Assembly: GCF_004297265.1 (NCBI RefSeq)
Contig: NZ_SCUT01000062.1
Coordinates: 1-64,000, forward strand
Direction of reading: 5' to 3'
DNA: 64,000 nucleotides
Source of the DNA: Reyranella sp.
GTDB taxonomy: Bacteria > Pseudomonadota > Alphaproteobacteria > Reyranellales > Reyranellaceae
Part shown: in pieces, positions 1 to 8,168 of the stretch
How the letters are laid out: each line of letters opens with the position of its first letter
Numbering within the stretch: position 1 is the stretch's first letter
Notes under the pieces: model-generated
Databases searched by the model: none
Seen by the model: only the letters and a program-made list of their open reading frames with translations
Told to the model about the DNA's origin: nothing
Position numbers and translations under genes: made by a program

Positions 1-258
1 CCGCGTTCCACAATGGCCATCGCCATGGAGATGCCCCCGAGATCAGGCCCCCACACTCCCTCGTTGCATAAAATGCTACCTGAACAGAGGGGGTGTCAGC
101 TAGTGCGACCCTTCGGAACGTTTTGGCCGGCGGCGCTCGCTAATTGCCTCTGCGTCCAGCTTCCGCGCCAATTCTATATGGGCAATAGGAAGGCCCGCAT
201 ATCCTTAAGAATCGTCACGAGACTGCCCCGTTCGGCCGCGATCGCCTGCACGAAGGCC
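1..258. other. Stretch with no recognisable gene
   Basis: No frame on either strand gives a protein I recognise, and base composition is milder than in the core genes to the right. It lies in the decayed left end of the integrated element, just before the HEPN-like remnant, so it is probably eroded mobile DNA. Confidence 0.4.
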
Positions 259-268
259 TCCCACTGGC

Positions 269-490
269 GGACATTGGCCGGACCTGCACCAGAGATGGGC
301 TGAAAAGCAGCAGAAAGCCCGGGATAATGGCGAAGACAATCACCCGCTGATCGCCTACGCAGACTTTACCGATTACGAGCCGATCATCCTTTAGAAAGAC
401 AACTGGAATTCCATCTTCAAGGCTTTCTTCCACAGGCGCGAGTTCGTCCTTGAATCCTTCCAACGCCTAAGCTCGAAGGGTTCATGCTGA
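269..490 (+). pseudogene. HEPN-domain (Swt1-like) protein remnant
   Basis: One plus-strand frame reads as a coherent protein piece: a stretch with HWPDLHQRW, then DNHPLIAYADFTDYEPIIL, an in-frame TAG near 392, then KDNWNSIFKAFFHRRE and ESFQRL. The 'YADFxDYexII..KDNW..vF' pattern is what I associate with Swt1-type HEPN proteins found in restriction and defence loci. There is no start codon of its own, it has a premature stop, and similarity fades after about 466. It is therefore a decayed internal fragment. The family name comes from memory of the motif and is uncertain; that it is a coding remnant is more secure. Confidence 0.35.
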
Positions 491-585
491 CGGCCTTGCA
501 GTCGCAGCGCCGAGTACACGCGCCATATGAACAAGGTACACGGTGAAAAGAATGCTGTGTTCGGCTCGGCCCGGAGCGAGCATAG

Positions 586-945
586 CAAGCTGGCAAGCTG
601 GCAAGGCAGCAGGAGAACATCATCCAGGCGATCAAGGACGGCGTTCCGGCCTTAGAGGTCGGGGACGATCTCGCCCAACTGACGGCATGGCGCGAGGAGC
701 TGGAAGCCCTGCTCGCCGGTACGAAGGAAAATCTGGTGCTGCTGCACCCCGCGATGGCGACGCGTTATATTGGACGCAGGTCGCCTACCCCATGAAAATC
801 CTGACCCGAGAGGATAGCCGGGCAGAAGCGCGAGATCCTGCGCTCGCTCGTGGAGCGTATCACGCTCAACCCGAACAAGGACGGCAAGCTCGATATCCTT
901 CTTCACGGCGACCTCGCCGGAATCCTGAACCTCGCCACAAAATAA
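586..945 (+). pseudogene. Serine recombinase C-terminal remnant, two frameshifts
   Basis: Three consecutive plus-strand frames together spell the end of a large serine recombinase (resolvase/invertase family). The first gives ENIIQAIKDGVPALEVGDDL, a helical region and VLLHPAMATRY. The second gives QVAYPMKILTREDSRAEA. The third gives REILRSLVERITLNP and ILLHGDLAGILNLA before a TAA. This matches the known family ending, where a coiled coil is followed by LLHP, an 'EILR.LIERI.L.P' stretch and 'LHGDLAGIL'. The catalytic N-terminal domain is absent, so the gene is dead. It is followed within 50 bases by a tRNA-like 3' half. Confidence 0.7.
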
Positions 946-1300
946 GCGGCCGCCTGGATAACCGGACAGCCGGCGTAATAGTGCAGGTTAAGATGGTTGC
1001 GGGGGCGGGATTTGAACCTACGGCCTCGGGGTGATGAGTCTGCTATAGGCGGCCGACCGTCCAAATGACACTCCACAGCACCCTAGAGCTAGCGCCGGCA
1101 TCACAAACTCTTGGCTTGGTACTGTCGAGGACGTAGACCGACAAATCTAGGCAATGGGAGCCGTGTCGATGACGTCAAACCAACATCAGCCGGAGCGCGA
1201 TCAGCGTCACCCCGGACGCCGTCTCCCCAGCGATTGCGCTTCAACACCTTGTCGCGAGATGGAAAAGTCCGCTCGTGCAGCTCGGCCTGATCATCCGATC
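946..1300. other. Non-coding gap holding the tRNA scar
   Basis: Apart from the tRNA-like scar at 994-1036 I see no gene. The open frame that enters the excisionase-like gene could start further upstream (ATG at 1154, 1169 or 1259), but the translated extension is charged and low in similarity to anything I know. Confidence 0.4.
994..1036 (-). pseudogene. Initiator tRNA-Met-like 3' half (integration scar)
   Basis: The plus strand reads TGGTTGCGGGGGCGGGATTT then GAACCTACGG. This is the complement of a CCA end, an acceptor arm and a T-loop as in bacterial tRNA-fMet (..GGTTCAAATCCTGCCCCCGCAACCA). The anticodon side (CCTCGGGGTGATGAGTC) is degraded and no D arm or 5' acceptor strand follows, so it is not a functional tRNA. 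Being next to the serine recombinase tail, it looks like an old attachment-site duplicate. Confidence 0.5.
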
Positions 1301-1531
1301 ATGGCACAAATTTTCGACGCGCTGATTAACAATGACTTCAGTAGGCAACGTCGGCTCGTCGTATTCAAGGACGGTTGTCGTTATGGAAAATTTGGAAAGA
1401 CCAAGGCCTACGAATTGATCGCGCAAGAGCGAATCAAGGCCTACAAATTAGGAGGCAAGACCATGATCGATCTCGACAGCGTGGACCAATTTCACGCCTC
1501 CCTGCCCAAGGTCGAATCAAGAGCACGCTAG
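1301..1531 (+). CDS. Excisionase-like helix-turn-helix protein
   Basis: A protein of 76 residues from the ATG at 1301; the frame stays open to 1154, so the start is uncertain. The C-terminal half (YGKFGKTKAYELIAQERIK, then KLGGKTMIDLDSVDQF) is a short winged helix-turn-helix of the AlpA/excisionase type, in which 'GkTk.YeLi..g.Ik..klG.rtlid..sl..f' recognises DNA. Such proteins act as directionality factors or regulators for a neighbouring integrase. Its end overlaps the end of the convergent integrase gene by four bases, supporting a shared element. Confidence 0.6.
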   Translation: MAQIFDALINNDFSRQRRLVVFKDGCRYGKFGKTKAYELIAQERIKAYKLGGKTMIDLDSVDQFHASLPKVESRAR

Positions 1532-2820
1532 GCTGCGGATCTGCTTAGCAAGACGGTGCGCCCGTCGCGAAGGCTGTCGAGCCGATCAGCCCAATGCTGC
1601 ATCAAACGCACACGCTCGGACCAATAAGCCGCACGGTTATAGATGCCGCGAATCTTGTTCTTGTCGCCCTTGCCAAGTTGGCGCCGCACCACCTCGTCGC
1701 GTCGCCGCCGCTTCTTTTCCTCGGTGGAATGGGCAAGTTGGGATTCGACGACATCACCGTCGAACGCGCCCTCCTCGTTGAGCAACGTCGACGCGGTCGA
1801 GCGGAAACCGTGCGCGCAGTGGTGGCCTCCGGGACCGGTATCGTAGCCCATGATCCGTAGAGCCTTGTTCAGCGTGTTGTCGGACATCGGCACATCATCA
1901 TCGTATGAGAACAAGTAGCGGCATCGGCCGCTCAACGGCCGTAGCTTCAAGAGAATAGCGAGCGCCTGGCGGGAAAGAGGCACTTCGTGATCATCGCGCA
2001 TCTTCATCTTCTCGGCGGGGATCAACCATACCCGGTTCGCCTCGTCGAATTCGGACCACTCCGCTAGCCGAAGCTCGCCCGGCCGCACCATGGTCAAGGC
2101 GATCAGCTTGAGGGCGTAGCGCACTAATCCGCCGTTTTTGGCGTCGTAAACTGCAATGCGGCGCATCAGATCACCAACCTCGTCCGGGTCGGTCAGGGCC
2201 GGGCGCGGGTTCGCCTTGGGGGCCCTGGTAAGCGCGTGCTTCAAATCGCGGGTCGGATCGCTGCCGCAATACGACGCCCCAATACCAAATTGGAAGACCC
2301 GCGAGGCCGTCGAGCGCAACCGGCCCACTGTGTAGAAGCGGCCGCGGGCTTCAACCCGTCGCATCGCCGTCAGCAAGTCGGGTGGCTCGATCTCGCACAA
2401 CGGTCGATCGCCGATCTCGCGATTGAGCTGGCCGAGATTCCAGCGCTCCCGCTTGATCGTCGCTTTGGCCTTGTTTTCCTTCTCGAGCTTCTTGCTCACC
2501 CATTCCTCGCCGACCGTGCGAAAGGTGTGCTTGTGCTTCTCGTCGTCCTTTCGCTGCGCCTCGCGCACTGCGGCCGGATCCCGCCCCTGGTCGAGAAATT
2601 TCTCTGCGTCGTGGCGCTTGTCGCGGGCGGACTTCAGTCCGACGCCCGGAAATGTGCCAAACGACATATTCTTGCGCTTGCCGCCGAAACGGTAGCGGTA
2701 AAGCCACAGCCTAGTCCCATTGGGTCGCACCACAACGCTTAGGCCCTGGCCGTCAGCGAGCGTGTATTCCTTGTCGGCCGGCTTGGCATTACGGATTTTG
2801 GTGTCGCTCAGTTCATCCAT
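1528..2820 (-). CDS. Tyrosine integrase, P4/DUF4102 type
   Basis: A protein of 430 residues from the ATG at 2820, chosen because residues MDELSDTKIRNAKPADKEY fit the normal family N-terminus; the frame runs open 59 codons further upstream with no family resemblance. The N-terminal DUF4102 arm-binding domain (TLADGQGLSVVVRPNG, LWLYRYRFGGK, MSFGTFPGVGL) is followed by a SAM-like core-binding domain. The catalytic domain contains the 'MVRPGELRLAEWSEF' R box and a 'HGFRSTASTLLNE' H-x-x-R box, with a tyrosine in the tail (IYNRAAYWSERVRLMQ). It is read away from the tRNA-Thr 3' end 200 bases to the right, the usual layout of a tRNA-integrated island. Confidence 0.9.
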   Translation of the reverse strand: MDELSDTKIRNAKPADKEYTLADGQGLSVVVRPNGTRLWLYRYRFGGKRKNMSFGTFPGVGLKSARDKRHDAEKFLDQGRDPAAVREAQRKDDEKHKHTFRTVGEEWVSKKLEKENKAKATIKRERWNLGQLNREIGDRPLCEIEPPDLLTAMRRVEARGRFYTVGRLRSTASRVFQFGIGASYCGSDPTRDLKHALTRAPKANPRPALTDPDEVGDLMRRIAVYDAKNGGLVRYALKLIALTMVRPGELRLAEWSEFDEANRVWLIPAEKMKMRDDHEVPLSRQALAILLKLRPLSGRCRYLFSYDDDVPMSDNTLNKALRIMGYDTGPGGHHCAHGFRSTASTLLNEEGAFDGDVVESQLAHSTEEKKRRRRDEVVRRQLGKGDKNKIRGIYNRAAYWSERVRLMQHWADRLDSLRDGRTVLLSRSAA

Positions 2821-3021
2821 GGGAATGGTCCCTCGTAAACCGCGAAGCGCCCGTGTACCCGGCCTTTCAGGTGTACCCAGAGTGTACCCAAAGAAGCCGG
2901 ATGCTCTCGAACAGCCGCGAACTGCGGCGAGCGCCAATATACGCTCAAAGCCTGATTTTACGAGGGTCCTGAGTGGTCCGCGAACGAGCGCAGACAACTA
3001 AGAACCAGGCCGGATGGAATA

Positions 3022-3097
3022 TGGTGCCCCGAGACGGAATCGAACCGCCGACCCCATCATTACGAATGACGTGCTCTACCAGCTGAGCTATCGGGGC
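3022..3097 (-). tRNA. tRNA-Thr (CGT anticodon)
   Basis: The minus strand gives a 76-base cloverleaf. The acceptor GCCCCGA pairs with TCGGGGC, a discriminator A and an encoded CCA follow, the D arm contains AGCTCAGCTGGTAGAGC, and the anticodon stem CGTCA/TGATG encloses loop TTCGTAA with anticodon CGT. The T arm (GGCGGTTCGATTCCGTC) is intact. The gene appears functional and is the probable attachment site of the element to its left. Confidence 0.92.
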
Positions 3098-3219
3098 AGT
3101 GGCGGCGGGTTTAAGCGAAAGGGCGCGCGGGCGCAAGGCGCCGTTTTTGCCCGTTTTGACGCCATCTTTCGGCCGAAACCGAAGCATGCGGCGCGCGGGA
3201 AGGCTATAGAACGCCCGCC

Positions 3220-4683
3220 ATGACGACGCTCCTCTCGCTCCTGCCTCTTCTTCTCGTGCTCGGCCTGCTGGCCTCGGGCCGCGCCAGCGCGCTGGTCGCG
3301 GGCCTGGCGGGACTGGCGGCCACCCTCGCCGCCTCGGCGACGCTCGTTCTCCAGGCAGATGGCCCGGCCGCCGTGGCGCTGCTGTTCCGCCGCGAGGTAC
3401 CGGCCGGCCTGTGGCTCTCCTGGCACGTCATCGCCATCATCGTCACCGGCGTCTTCTTCCATCGCGCCACGCTGGCCCGCGGCGGGGCCGGTGGCGGGAC
3501 CTTGGGCGCCGACCCGCTCGAGGCCTCGCCGCGCCGCCTGTTCGCCGTCTGCTTCCTGCTGGCACCCTTCGCCGAATCGGTGACGGGCTTCGGCGTAGGC
3601 TACATCATCGCGCTGGCGGCGCTGCGGCGGCTGGGGATCGGCGGAATCCCGGCCCTGCTGCTCGGCCTCTACAGCCAGTCGCTGGTGCCGTGGGGCGCGC
3701 TGGCCATCGGCACCACCGTCGGCGCGACCCTGGCCGGCCTGACGCCCGGCGAGCTGGGCCTCAGCTCCGCCGTGCTGCAGATCCCGATCCACGCGATGTA
3801 TCTCTTCCTCTACTGGCGCTTCGCGCGCGAGGCCGGCGTCGCGGTGCCGGCGCTGCAGAAGCTCGACGATGCGCTGTGGACGGCACTGCTGCTGGTGCTG
3901 GTCTGGATGGCCAACCGCTTCAGCGACGTGGAGATCGCCGCCGCGGCGCCCACCGCCGTCCTGCTCGGCGTGCGCTTCTGGCGCGACGAGCGACCCGACG
4001 GTGCGCGCCTGCGCGCGACCCTGCGCACCGCCGCGCCCTACGTGGTGCTGACGCTGACGCTCTGCGCCACCCGCCTCGTGGCGCCGCTGCGCGACCTCTT
4101 GAAGCCGCTCTGGGCGCTGCGCCCGTTCGACAACCAGCCGGCCTTCGCGCCCTTCTACGCACCGGGCTTCTGGCTGCTGTCGATCGGCCTCGCCGTGGTG
4201 CTGATGGCGCGCGCGCCGCTGGCCAAGGTCGCGGCCGAAGCGGCGCGCGGCGCCTGGCGCGCCTGCGCCGTGACCTTGGCTTTCGTGGTGATGGCGGAAT
4301 TCTATGTCGGCTCCGGCATGGCGACCTCGATCGCCGAGGCGCTGCGCGCGGTCGCGGGCCGCGGCGCGGCGCTGGGCGTGCCGCTGTTCGCCGCGGTCGG
4401 CGGCTTCCTGACCGGCAGCGGCGCCGCGGCCAACGCCATGCTGATGCCGATGGAGACCGCGCTCGCCCGCGCCCTCGTCCTCGATCCGGCGTGGATCGCC
4501 GCCGTCCAGAACAGCGTCACCGCCAACCTCACCATGCTGTCGCCAATCCGTGTCTCGATGGGCGCGGCGATCCTGGCCCTCTCGACCTCCGACGCCGCCC
4601 TCTACCGCCGCGCCTGGCCGCTCGCTTTGCCGCCGCTGCTGACCGGCGTCGCGGCGGTGCTGGTCCTTTTGTTCCATCTCTGA
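3220..4683 (+). CDS. L-lactate permease (LctP) family carrier
   Basis: A polytopic membrane protein of 487 residues with about a dozen hydrophobic segments. The stretch LLAPFAESVTGFGVGYIIAL is the family's signature region (F-x-E-s-x-x-G-F-G). Near the C-terminus, FLTGSGAAANAMLMP and AVQNSVTANLTMLSPIRVSM correspond to the conserved re-entrant motifs. Family members take up lactate or glycolate with protons across the inner membrane. The protein is somewhat shorter than the usual 530-560 residues. It stands alone, with no lactate dehydrogenase beside it, so the true substrate is open. Confidence 0.8.
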   Translation: MTTLLSLLPLLLVLGLLASGRASALVAGLAGLAATLAASATLVLQADGPAAVALLFRREVPAGLWLSWHVIAIIVTGVFFHRATLARGGAGGGTLGADPLEASPRRLFAVCFLLAPFAESVTGFGVGYIIALAALRRLGIGGIPALLLGLYSQSLVPWGALAIGTTVGATLAGLTPGELGLSSAVLQIPIHAMYLFLYWRFAREAGVAVPALQKLDDALWTALLLVLVWMANRFSDVEIAAAAPTAVLLGVRFWRDERPDGARLRATLRTAAPYVVLTLTLCATRLVAPLRDLLKPLWALRPFDNQPAFAPFYAPGFWLLSIGLAVVLMARAPLAKVAAEAARGAWRACAVTLAFVVMAEFYVGSGMATSIAEALRAVAGRGAALGVPLFAAVGGFLTGSGAAANAMLMPMETALARALVLDPAWIAAVQNSVTANLTMLSPIRVSMGAAILALSTSDAALYRRAWPLALPPLLTGVAAVLVLLFHL

Positions 4684-4881
4684 CTGCGCGACACCTGCTT
4701 TTTCAGGTTCCATGCGCAATTATGATTTTTTAATGCCGAATGAAAGAATAGAATAAGAATTTCAACAAAGTGAATAGATGCGCAAGATAACTTCAAAACG
4801 TGTTCATTTGGACACTTATTTGCCCGCTTTGACCGTGCAATATTCTCTTGCGGCAAATATCTGCCGTGAAGCGGGGTTTCA
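4684..4881. promoter_or_regulatory. AT-rich upstream region
   Basis: This gap is conspicuously AT-rich compared with everything around it (for example TTATGATTTTTTAATG near 4720 and GAATAGAATAAGAATTTC near 4746). It directly precedes a secreted-protein gene and probably carries its promoter. I do not assign -35/-10 boxes. Such AT-rich islands in GC-rich alphaproteobacteria often bind silencers such as MucR; that is inference. Confidence 0.35.
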
Positions 4882-5478
4882 ATGACGAACTATCTTACGA
4901 TGCTGGCAGTGTCTGCGGGCGTGATGGTGGCGAGCCAGGTGGCGATGGCGCAATCGGCGGTGCCGGTGGCCAATATGCCCAAGCAGTGCCAGGAGCTGGC
5001 CCGCAAGGGCTTCCAGATCAAATCGGAAAACATCACGCGTTCGGGGACGGGTGCGACCACCCCGCGTCCCGGAAGCTGGGCGGCTCCGCGCAAGTACGGC
5101 GAAGCCGGCTCGGACAAGTGGTTCATCGACAGCTTCCCCGCGGCCCCCAAGGGCGGCTGCCGGATCTGCGGCGTCAACATCGGCGTGAAGGGCGTCGTCG
5201 GCAACTCGAGCCAGCAGAACGACTCGATCGCCATCGTCGGCTCGAACTCGACGGCGCCGCAGGTGCTCGCCACCCCGGCCCCGCCGCATGCCAACACGGC
5301 GCATACGCGTCTCGCCAGCGCCGGTCCTCTCGCTCAGGGCCCCTACAGCAACGGGTTCCAGCTGAACGGACCGGACTACATGAACTGGTACCTGAACTCG
5401 CTCGCACCGTCGCTCGACATCATGGTCCAGGATGACAGCTCGGTGACGATGATCGAAGTCACGTACTTCTACTACTGA
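4882..5478 (+). CDS. Secreted protein of unknown function
   Basis: A protein of 198 residues with a Sec signal peptide of about 23 residues (MTNYLTMLAVSAGVMVASQ, cleavage after AMA). The mature part has a lone CRIC motif followed by GVNIGVKGVVGNSSQQND, a serine/asparagine-rich stretch and an alanine/proline linker. It ends with an aromatic, tyrosine-rich tail (YMNWYLNSLAPS, VTYFYY). I recognise no family. The repeated small polar residues resemble surface or fibre-forming proteins, but this is weak. It stands alone between an AT-rich gap and a terminator. Confidence 0.7.
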   Translation: MTNYLTMLAVSAGVMVASQVAMAQSAVPVANMPKQCQELARKGFQIKSENITRSGTGATTPRPGSWAAPRKYGEAGSDKWFIDSFPAAPKGGCRICGVNIGVKGVVGNSSQQNDSIAIVGSNSTAPQVLATPAPPHANTAHTRLASAGPLAQGPYSNGFQLNGPDYMNWYLNSLAPSLDIMVQDDSSVTMIEVTYFYY

Positions 5479-5526
5479 GCCTGCCGCGCCGGCCGCTCGG
5501 CGCCCGGCGATTTGAAAGACCTCGCG

Positions 5527-5550
5527 AACGGCCCCGGATTCGGGGCCGTT
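5527..5550 (+). terminator. Perfect hairpin after the secreted protein
   Basis: AACGGCCCCG-GATT-CGGGGCCGTT forms a 10-bp perfect GC-rich stem with a four-base loop, 49 bases after the stop codon. The following CCTGCTTCC is only weakly T-rich, so it fits a GC-rich-genome intrinsic terminator without a strong U tract. Confidence 0.6.
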
Positions 5551-5615
5551 CCTGCTTCCGAGTTCATCGTCGCGCTTGACCGGCCTCGCGCCGCGGGTCT
5601 TGTTGCGCTCGATCC

Positions 5616-6512
5616 ATGACCATCACGCGCCGCCACCTGTTCGCCACCGGCCTCGCCGGACTCTCGACACTCCCCATCGCGCGACCCGCTGGCGCCGTGA
5701 TCGTGCTGGACCGCACCTGGCGGTCCGAGGGCGGGCGGCCGGGCCGCGAGAGCGAGGGCTTCCGCGCCCACGAGGCGCTGGCCAACCAGAGCCAGTTCGC
5801 TCCCGTCATCGCGCTCTCGACCGACGGCGGCCAGGACTGGGGCATCGGCTCGGCGACCTGGCTGGGCAACTACGGCGGCAATGCCTGGGTGCTCAGCGCC
5901 TCGCATCTTCTCACGCGCGACAATTCGGTCTTCGACTTCACCTTCCGCGCGCCCGACGGCACGCCGTGCAAGGGCGACCGCCAGATCCGCCATCCGCTGT
6001 TCAACGGCAACAACGACGAGACCACCGGCTACGACGTCGTGCTGATCCGCATCCGCGGGCCGATGAACGGCGGCGGCCCGGCGCCGCTGCTCTATGGCGG
6101 CACGCGCGAGGAAGGCCAACAGGTGGTGATGGTGGGCTACGGCGCGCGCGGCATCGGCTCGGCCGGCCAGGGCGACGCCTATGACGGTCCGTCGGGATCC
6201 AAGGCCGCCGCCACCAACGTCGTCGACGAGGTTGAAGACCTGGTGCAGCCGCCGCCGCGCACCGGCGATCGCGGCAACTGGCTCTCGGTGAAGCTGCGCC
6301 GCGAGAGCGAAGGCGCCGGCCGGCTCGACGGCCTGCTGGGCTCGGGCGACAGCGGCGGCTCGCTGTGGATGCGCACGCAGGCCGGCTGGGCGGTGGTCGG
6401 CGTGAACGCCAATGGCGGCGACCGCTACGGTGACTCCTCGTACTTCGTGCGGGTATCGGGCCTGCGGCCGTGGCTCACCTCGCACCTGCCGGGCCTGCGG
6501 TTCGGGGGGTGA
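5616..6512 (+). CDS. Tat-exported trypsin-like serine protease
   Basis: A protein of 298 residues. The N-terminus TRRHLFATGLAGLS is a twin-arginine signal, so export is folded and periplasmic or extracellular. The S1 (chymotrypsin fold) triad is visible: His97 in WVLSASHLLT, Asp140 in TGYDVVLIRI and Ser246 in GSGDSGGSLW. The oxyanion context and spacing fit a single-domain S1 peptidase; there is no PDZ domain as in DegP. It has its own short upstream gap. The substrate is unknown; digestive or cell-envelope roles are both possible. Confidence 0.85.
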   Translation: MTITRRHLFATGLAGLSTLPIARPAGAVIVLDRTWRSEGGRPGRESEGFRAHEALANQSQFAPVIALSTDGGQDWGIGSATWLGNYGGNAWVLSASHLLTRDNSVFDFTFRAPDGTPCKGDRQIRHPLFNGNNDETTGYDVVLIRIRGPMNGGGPAPLLYGGTREEGQQVVMVGYGARGIGSAGQGDAYDGPSGSKAAATNVVDEVEDLVQPPPRTGDRGNWLSVKLRRESEGAGRLDGLLGSGDSGGSLWMRTQAGWAVVGVNANGGDRYGDSSYFVRVSGLRPWLTSHLPGLRFGG

Positions 6513-6765
6513 GGGGCGGCGCTGGCTCCCCTCACTGACGTTGGACTGTCGCTAGCTCTACGAGTGTAGCCGCCGCAGCGGTGTATGCATGAGGTGAACT
6601 TGACAAGCCGCGACCAGAAGTCGACCGCGCAAGATCGACGAGGCCACCGACTCTATCTCTAATGGTTCTGGTGCCAGAATTACCGTGTAAGGAAGCTATT
6701 CACCGCAATCGCATGGCCTTGACTTCTCTCTGTACACGGCCCCCAACGTTCTCGTAAGGTTCCCT

Positions 6766-7476
6766 ATGGGCGTTGTTCAATCCATTGATCGGGCAGTAGG
6801 CGATCCTGTTGCTGGCGGATTCTATACCGTACGCGAAGCCGCGCGCCTGTTAGGCATAGGTCAGCCGAGCAAGATCACTGCATGGCTTCAGGGTCATCAG
6901 CGTGGCGCGGCGGCGATCATCAAGCGTCAATACAAACCGATCGAAGGTGCCCAGGAGTTGGGCTTCTGGGATTTAATCGAGGTGCGATTCGTTGAGCACT
7001 TCCGCAAGCAAGGTGTCAGCTTGCAATCGCTGCGGAAAGCTGCCGAACAGGCACGCAAGGACTTTGGCCATCAGCACCCGTTCGCCATGTCCAACGTAAA
7101 GTTTCTCACTGATCGAGTGACCGTGTTTTCTCACGCGGCACAGGAAACGGGCGACAAGTTTCTGCTTAACCTCGTGACTAAGCAGTACGCGATGTACGTT
7201 GTGCTGGAAGAGGTTCTAGCCAAGGGTGTCGAGTTTGATCCCGCGTCTGGAATGGCGCGGGAGTGGCGGCCGACTAAAGAGTACCCGCACGTTGCGCTTA
7301 ACCCTCTAGTTGCCTACGGACAGCCTGCAATTCTTCCGGACGGCGTACCTACGGCCGCGATCTTCCGAACATGGAAGGCCGAAAATGGAAGCTATCCGGC
7401 GGCCGCTGACTGGTACGAAATTACCGAAGATCTAGCGCGCGAAGCGGTAGAATTTGAACTGGGGTTACCTGAGTGA
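6766..7476 (+). CDS. MerR-like HTH/DUF433 antitoxin
   Basis: A protein of 236 residues. An N-terminal helix-turn-helix (FYTVREAARLLGIGQPSKIT) is followed by a DUF433-like middle (ELGFWDLIEVRFVEHFRKQGVSLQSLRKA), the arrangement seen in DUF433 antitoxins that pair with PIN-like toxins. The next gene starts at a GTG overlapping this gene's TGA, so the two are translationally coupled. By analogy the protein binds its own promoter and neutralises the toxin. Base composition is lower in GC than the surrounding core genes, suggesting acquisition by transfer. Confidence 0.7.
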   Translation: MGVVQSIDRAVGDPVAGGFYTVREAARLLGIGQPSKITAWLQGHQRGAAAIIKRQYKPIEGAQELGFWDLIEVRFVEHFRKQGVSLQSLRKAAEQARKDFGHQHPFAMSNVKFLTDRVTVFSHAAQETGDKFLLNLVTKQYAMYVVLEEVLAKGVEFDPASGMAREWRPTKEYPHVALNPLVAYGQPAILPDGVPTAAIFRTWKAENGSYPAAADWYEITEDLAREAVEFELGLPE

Positions 7477-7919
7477 AAGTCCGGGCCGACGAGCACGTCG
7501 CGCCCAAGATCGTTCAGGCGCTAAGGATCGTGGCACTTAGCGCCGGATGGGAACTCACCGGAGTCCGAGACTTTCACGCCGCCCGAACATTGGACGAAAC
7601 GTGGCTTCCACGGTTTGCTTCGGAAGGTGGGAAAGCGATCATCACCGCCGACGCCAACATGCTCAAACGCCCTCACTTGATTGCCGCAGTTCAGCAGTCT
7701 GGCGTTTGTGGTTTGATCCTTCCGTCTGTCTGGGCACAAGCAAGACGCAATGTCCAAGCGGCCTCTCTGATTCGCTTTTGGCCAGAGATCGAAGCGGTGT
7801 TCACCGCGGCCCAACCCGGAGAGTTTTGGAGGCTCCCGACGAGCCTATATTCCGGCAATTTGGAAAGACTAAGAGTCAACTACGCAGCAGCAGCCCAAGC
7901 AGCCGCCCAAACACCATGA
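7473..7919 (+). CDS. PIN-like toxin partner of DUF433 protein
   Basis: A protein of 148 residues starting with GTG at 7473. The N-terminus MKVRADEHVAPKIVQALR matches the DUF5615/PIN-like pattern 'mkflaDEnvp..lv.aLr'. An ITADANML strand carries a further acidic residue, and DETWLPRFA precedes it. PIN-like folds of this kind are predicted metal-dependent RNases, so this is probably the toxin of a VapBC-like pair with the upstream DUF433 protein. The final alanine/glutamine-rich tail is atypical. A 50-codon frame begins at an ATG overlapping its stop (7916) but has no recognisable features. Confidence 0.7.
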   Translation: MKVRADEHVAPKIVQALRIVALSAGWELTGVRDFHAARTLDETWLPRFASEGGKAIITADANMLKRPHLIAAVQQSGVCGLILPSVWAQARRNVQAASLIRFWPEIEAVFTAAQPGEFWRLPTSLYSGNLERLRVNYAAAAQAAAQTP

Positions 7920-8168
7920 GGCAGGTATTCATCGCCACTACCAAAGCAGCCATCCGACACCAATGGGAAGGCGCTAGTCTAGAAGGCTTGCTTAAGGGCC
8001 TTAGCAACGCCGCGCTAGCAGCCAAAGTAGCGGTTCATTGTCGCCGCTGCGACCTTGGTCCTTCCTAGACCGCTGTACCCCCCACTTCACACCCTCTGGC
8101 ACAGTCGCATTTTGCCTCTATGATCGCCGCCGCCCCGGCGGACGGGGCGGATTTCGCGGGAGGGAACG

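Noticed and set aside
3088..4719. Long open frame on the minus strand opposite the lactate permease
   Set aside because: It is arginine-, glutamine- and alanine-rich low-complexity sequence, typical of an antisense frame in GC-rich DNA. The plus-strand gene has clear membrane-carrier motifs.
6513..6765. Sigma-70 promoter before the DUF433 gene (TTGACT near 6719)
   Set aside because: The -35-like hexamer has no credible -10 box at the right distance, so no promoter is called.
7916..8068. Fifty-codon frame overlapping the PIN-like toxin stop
   Set aside because: It has an ATGA overlap but no ribosome site of its own, motif or conservation data; left out of the gene list and mentioned as a possibility.
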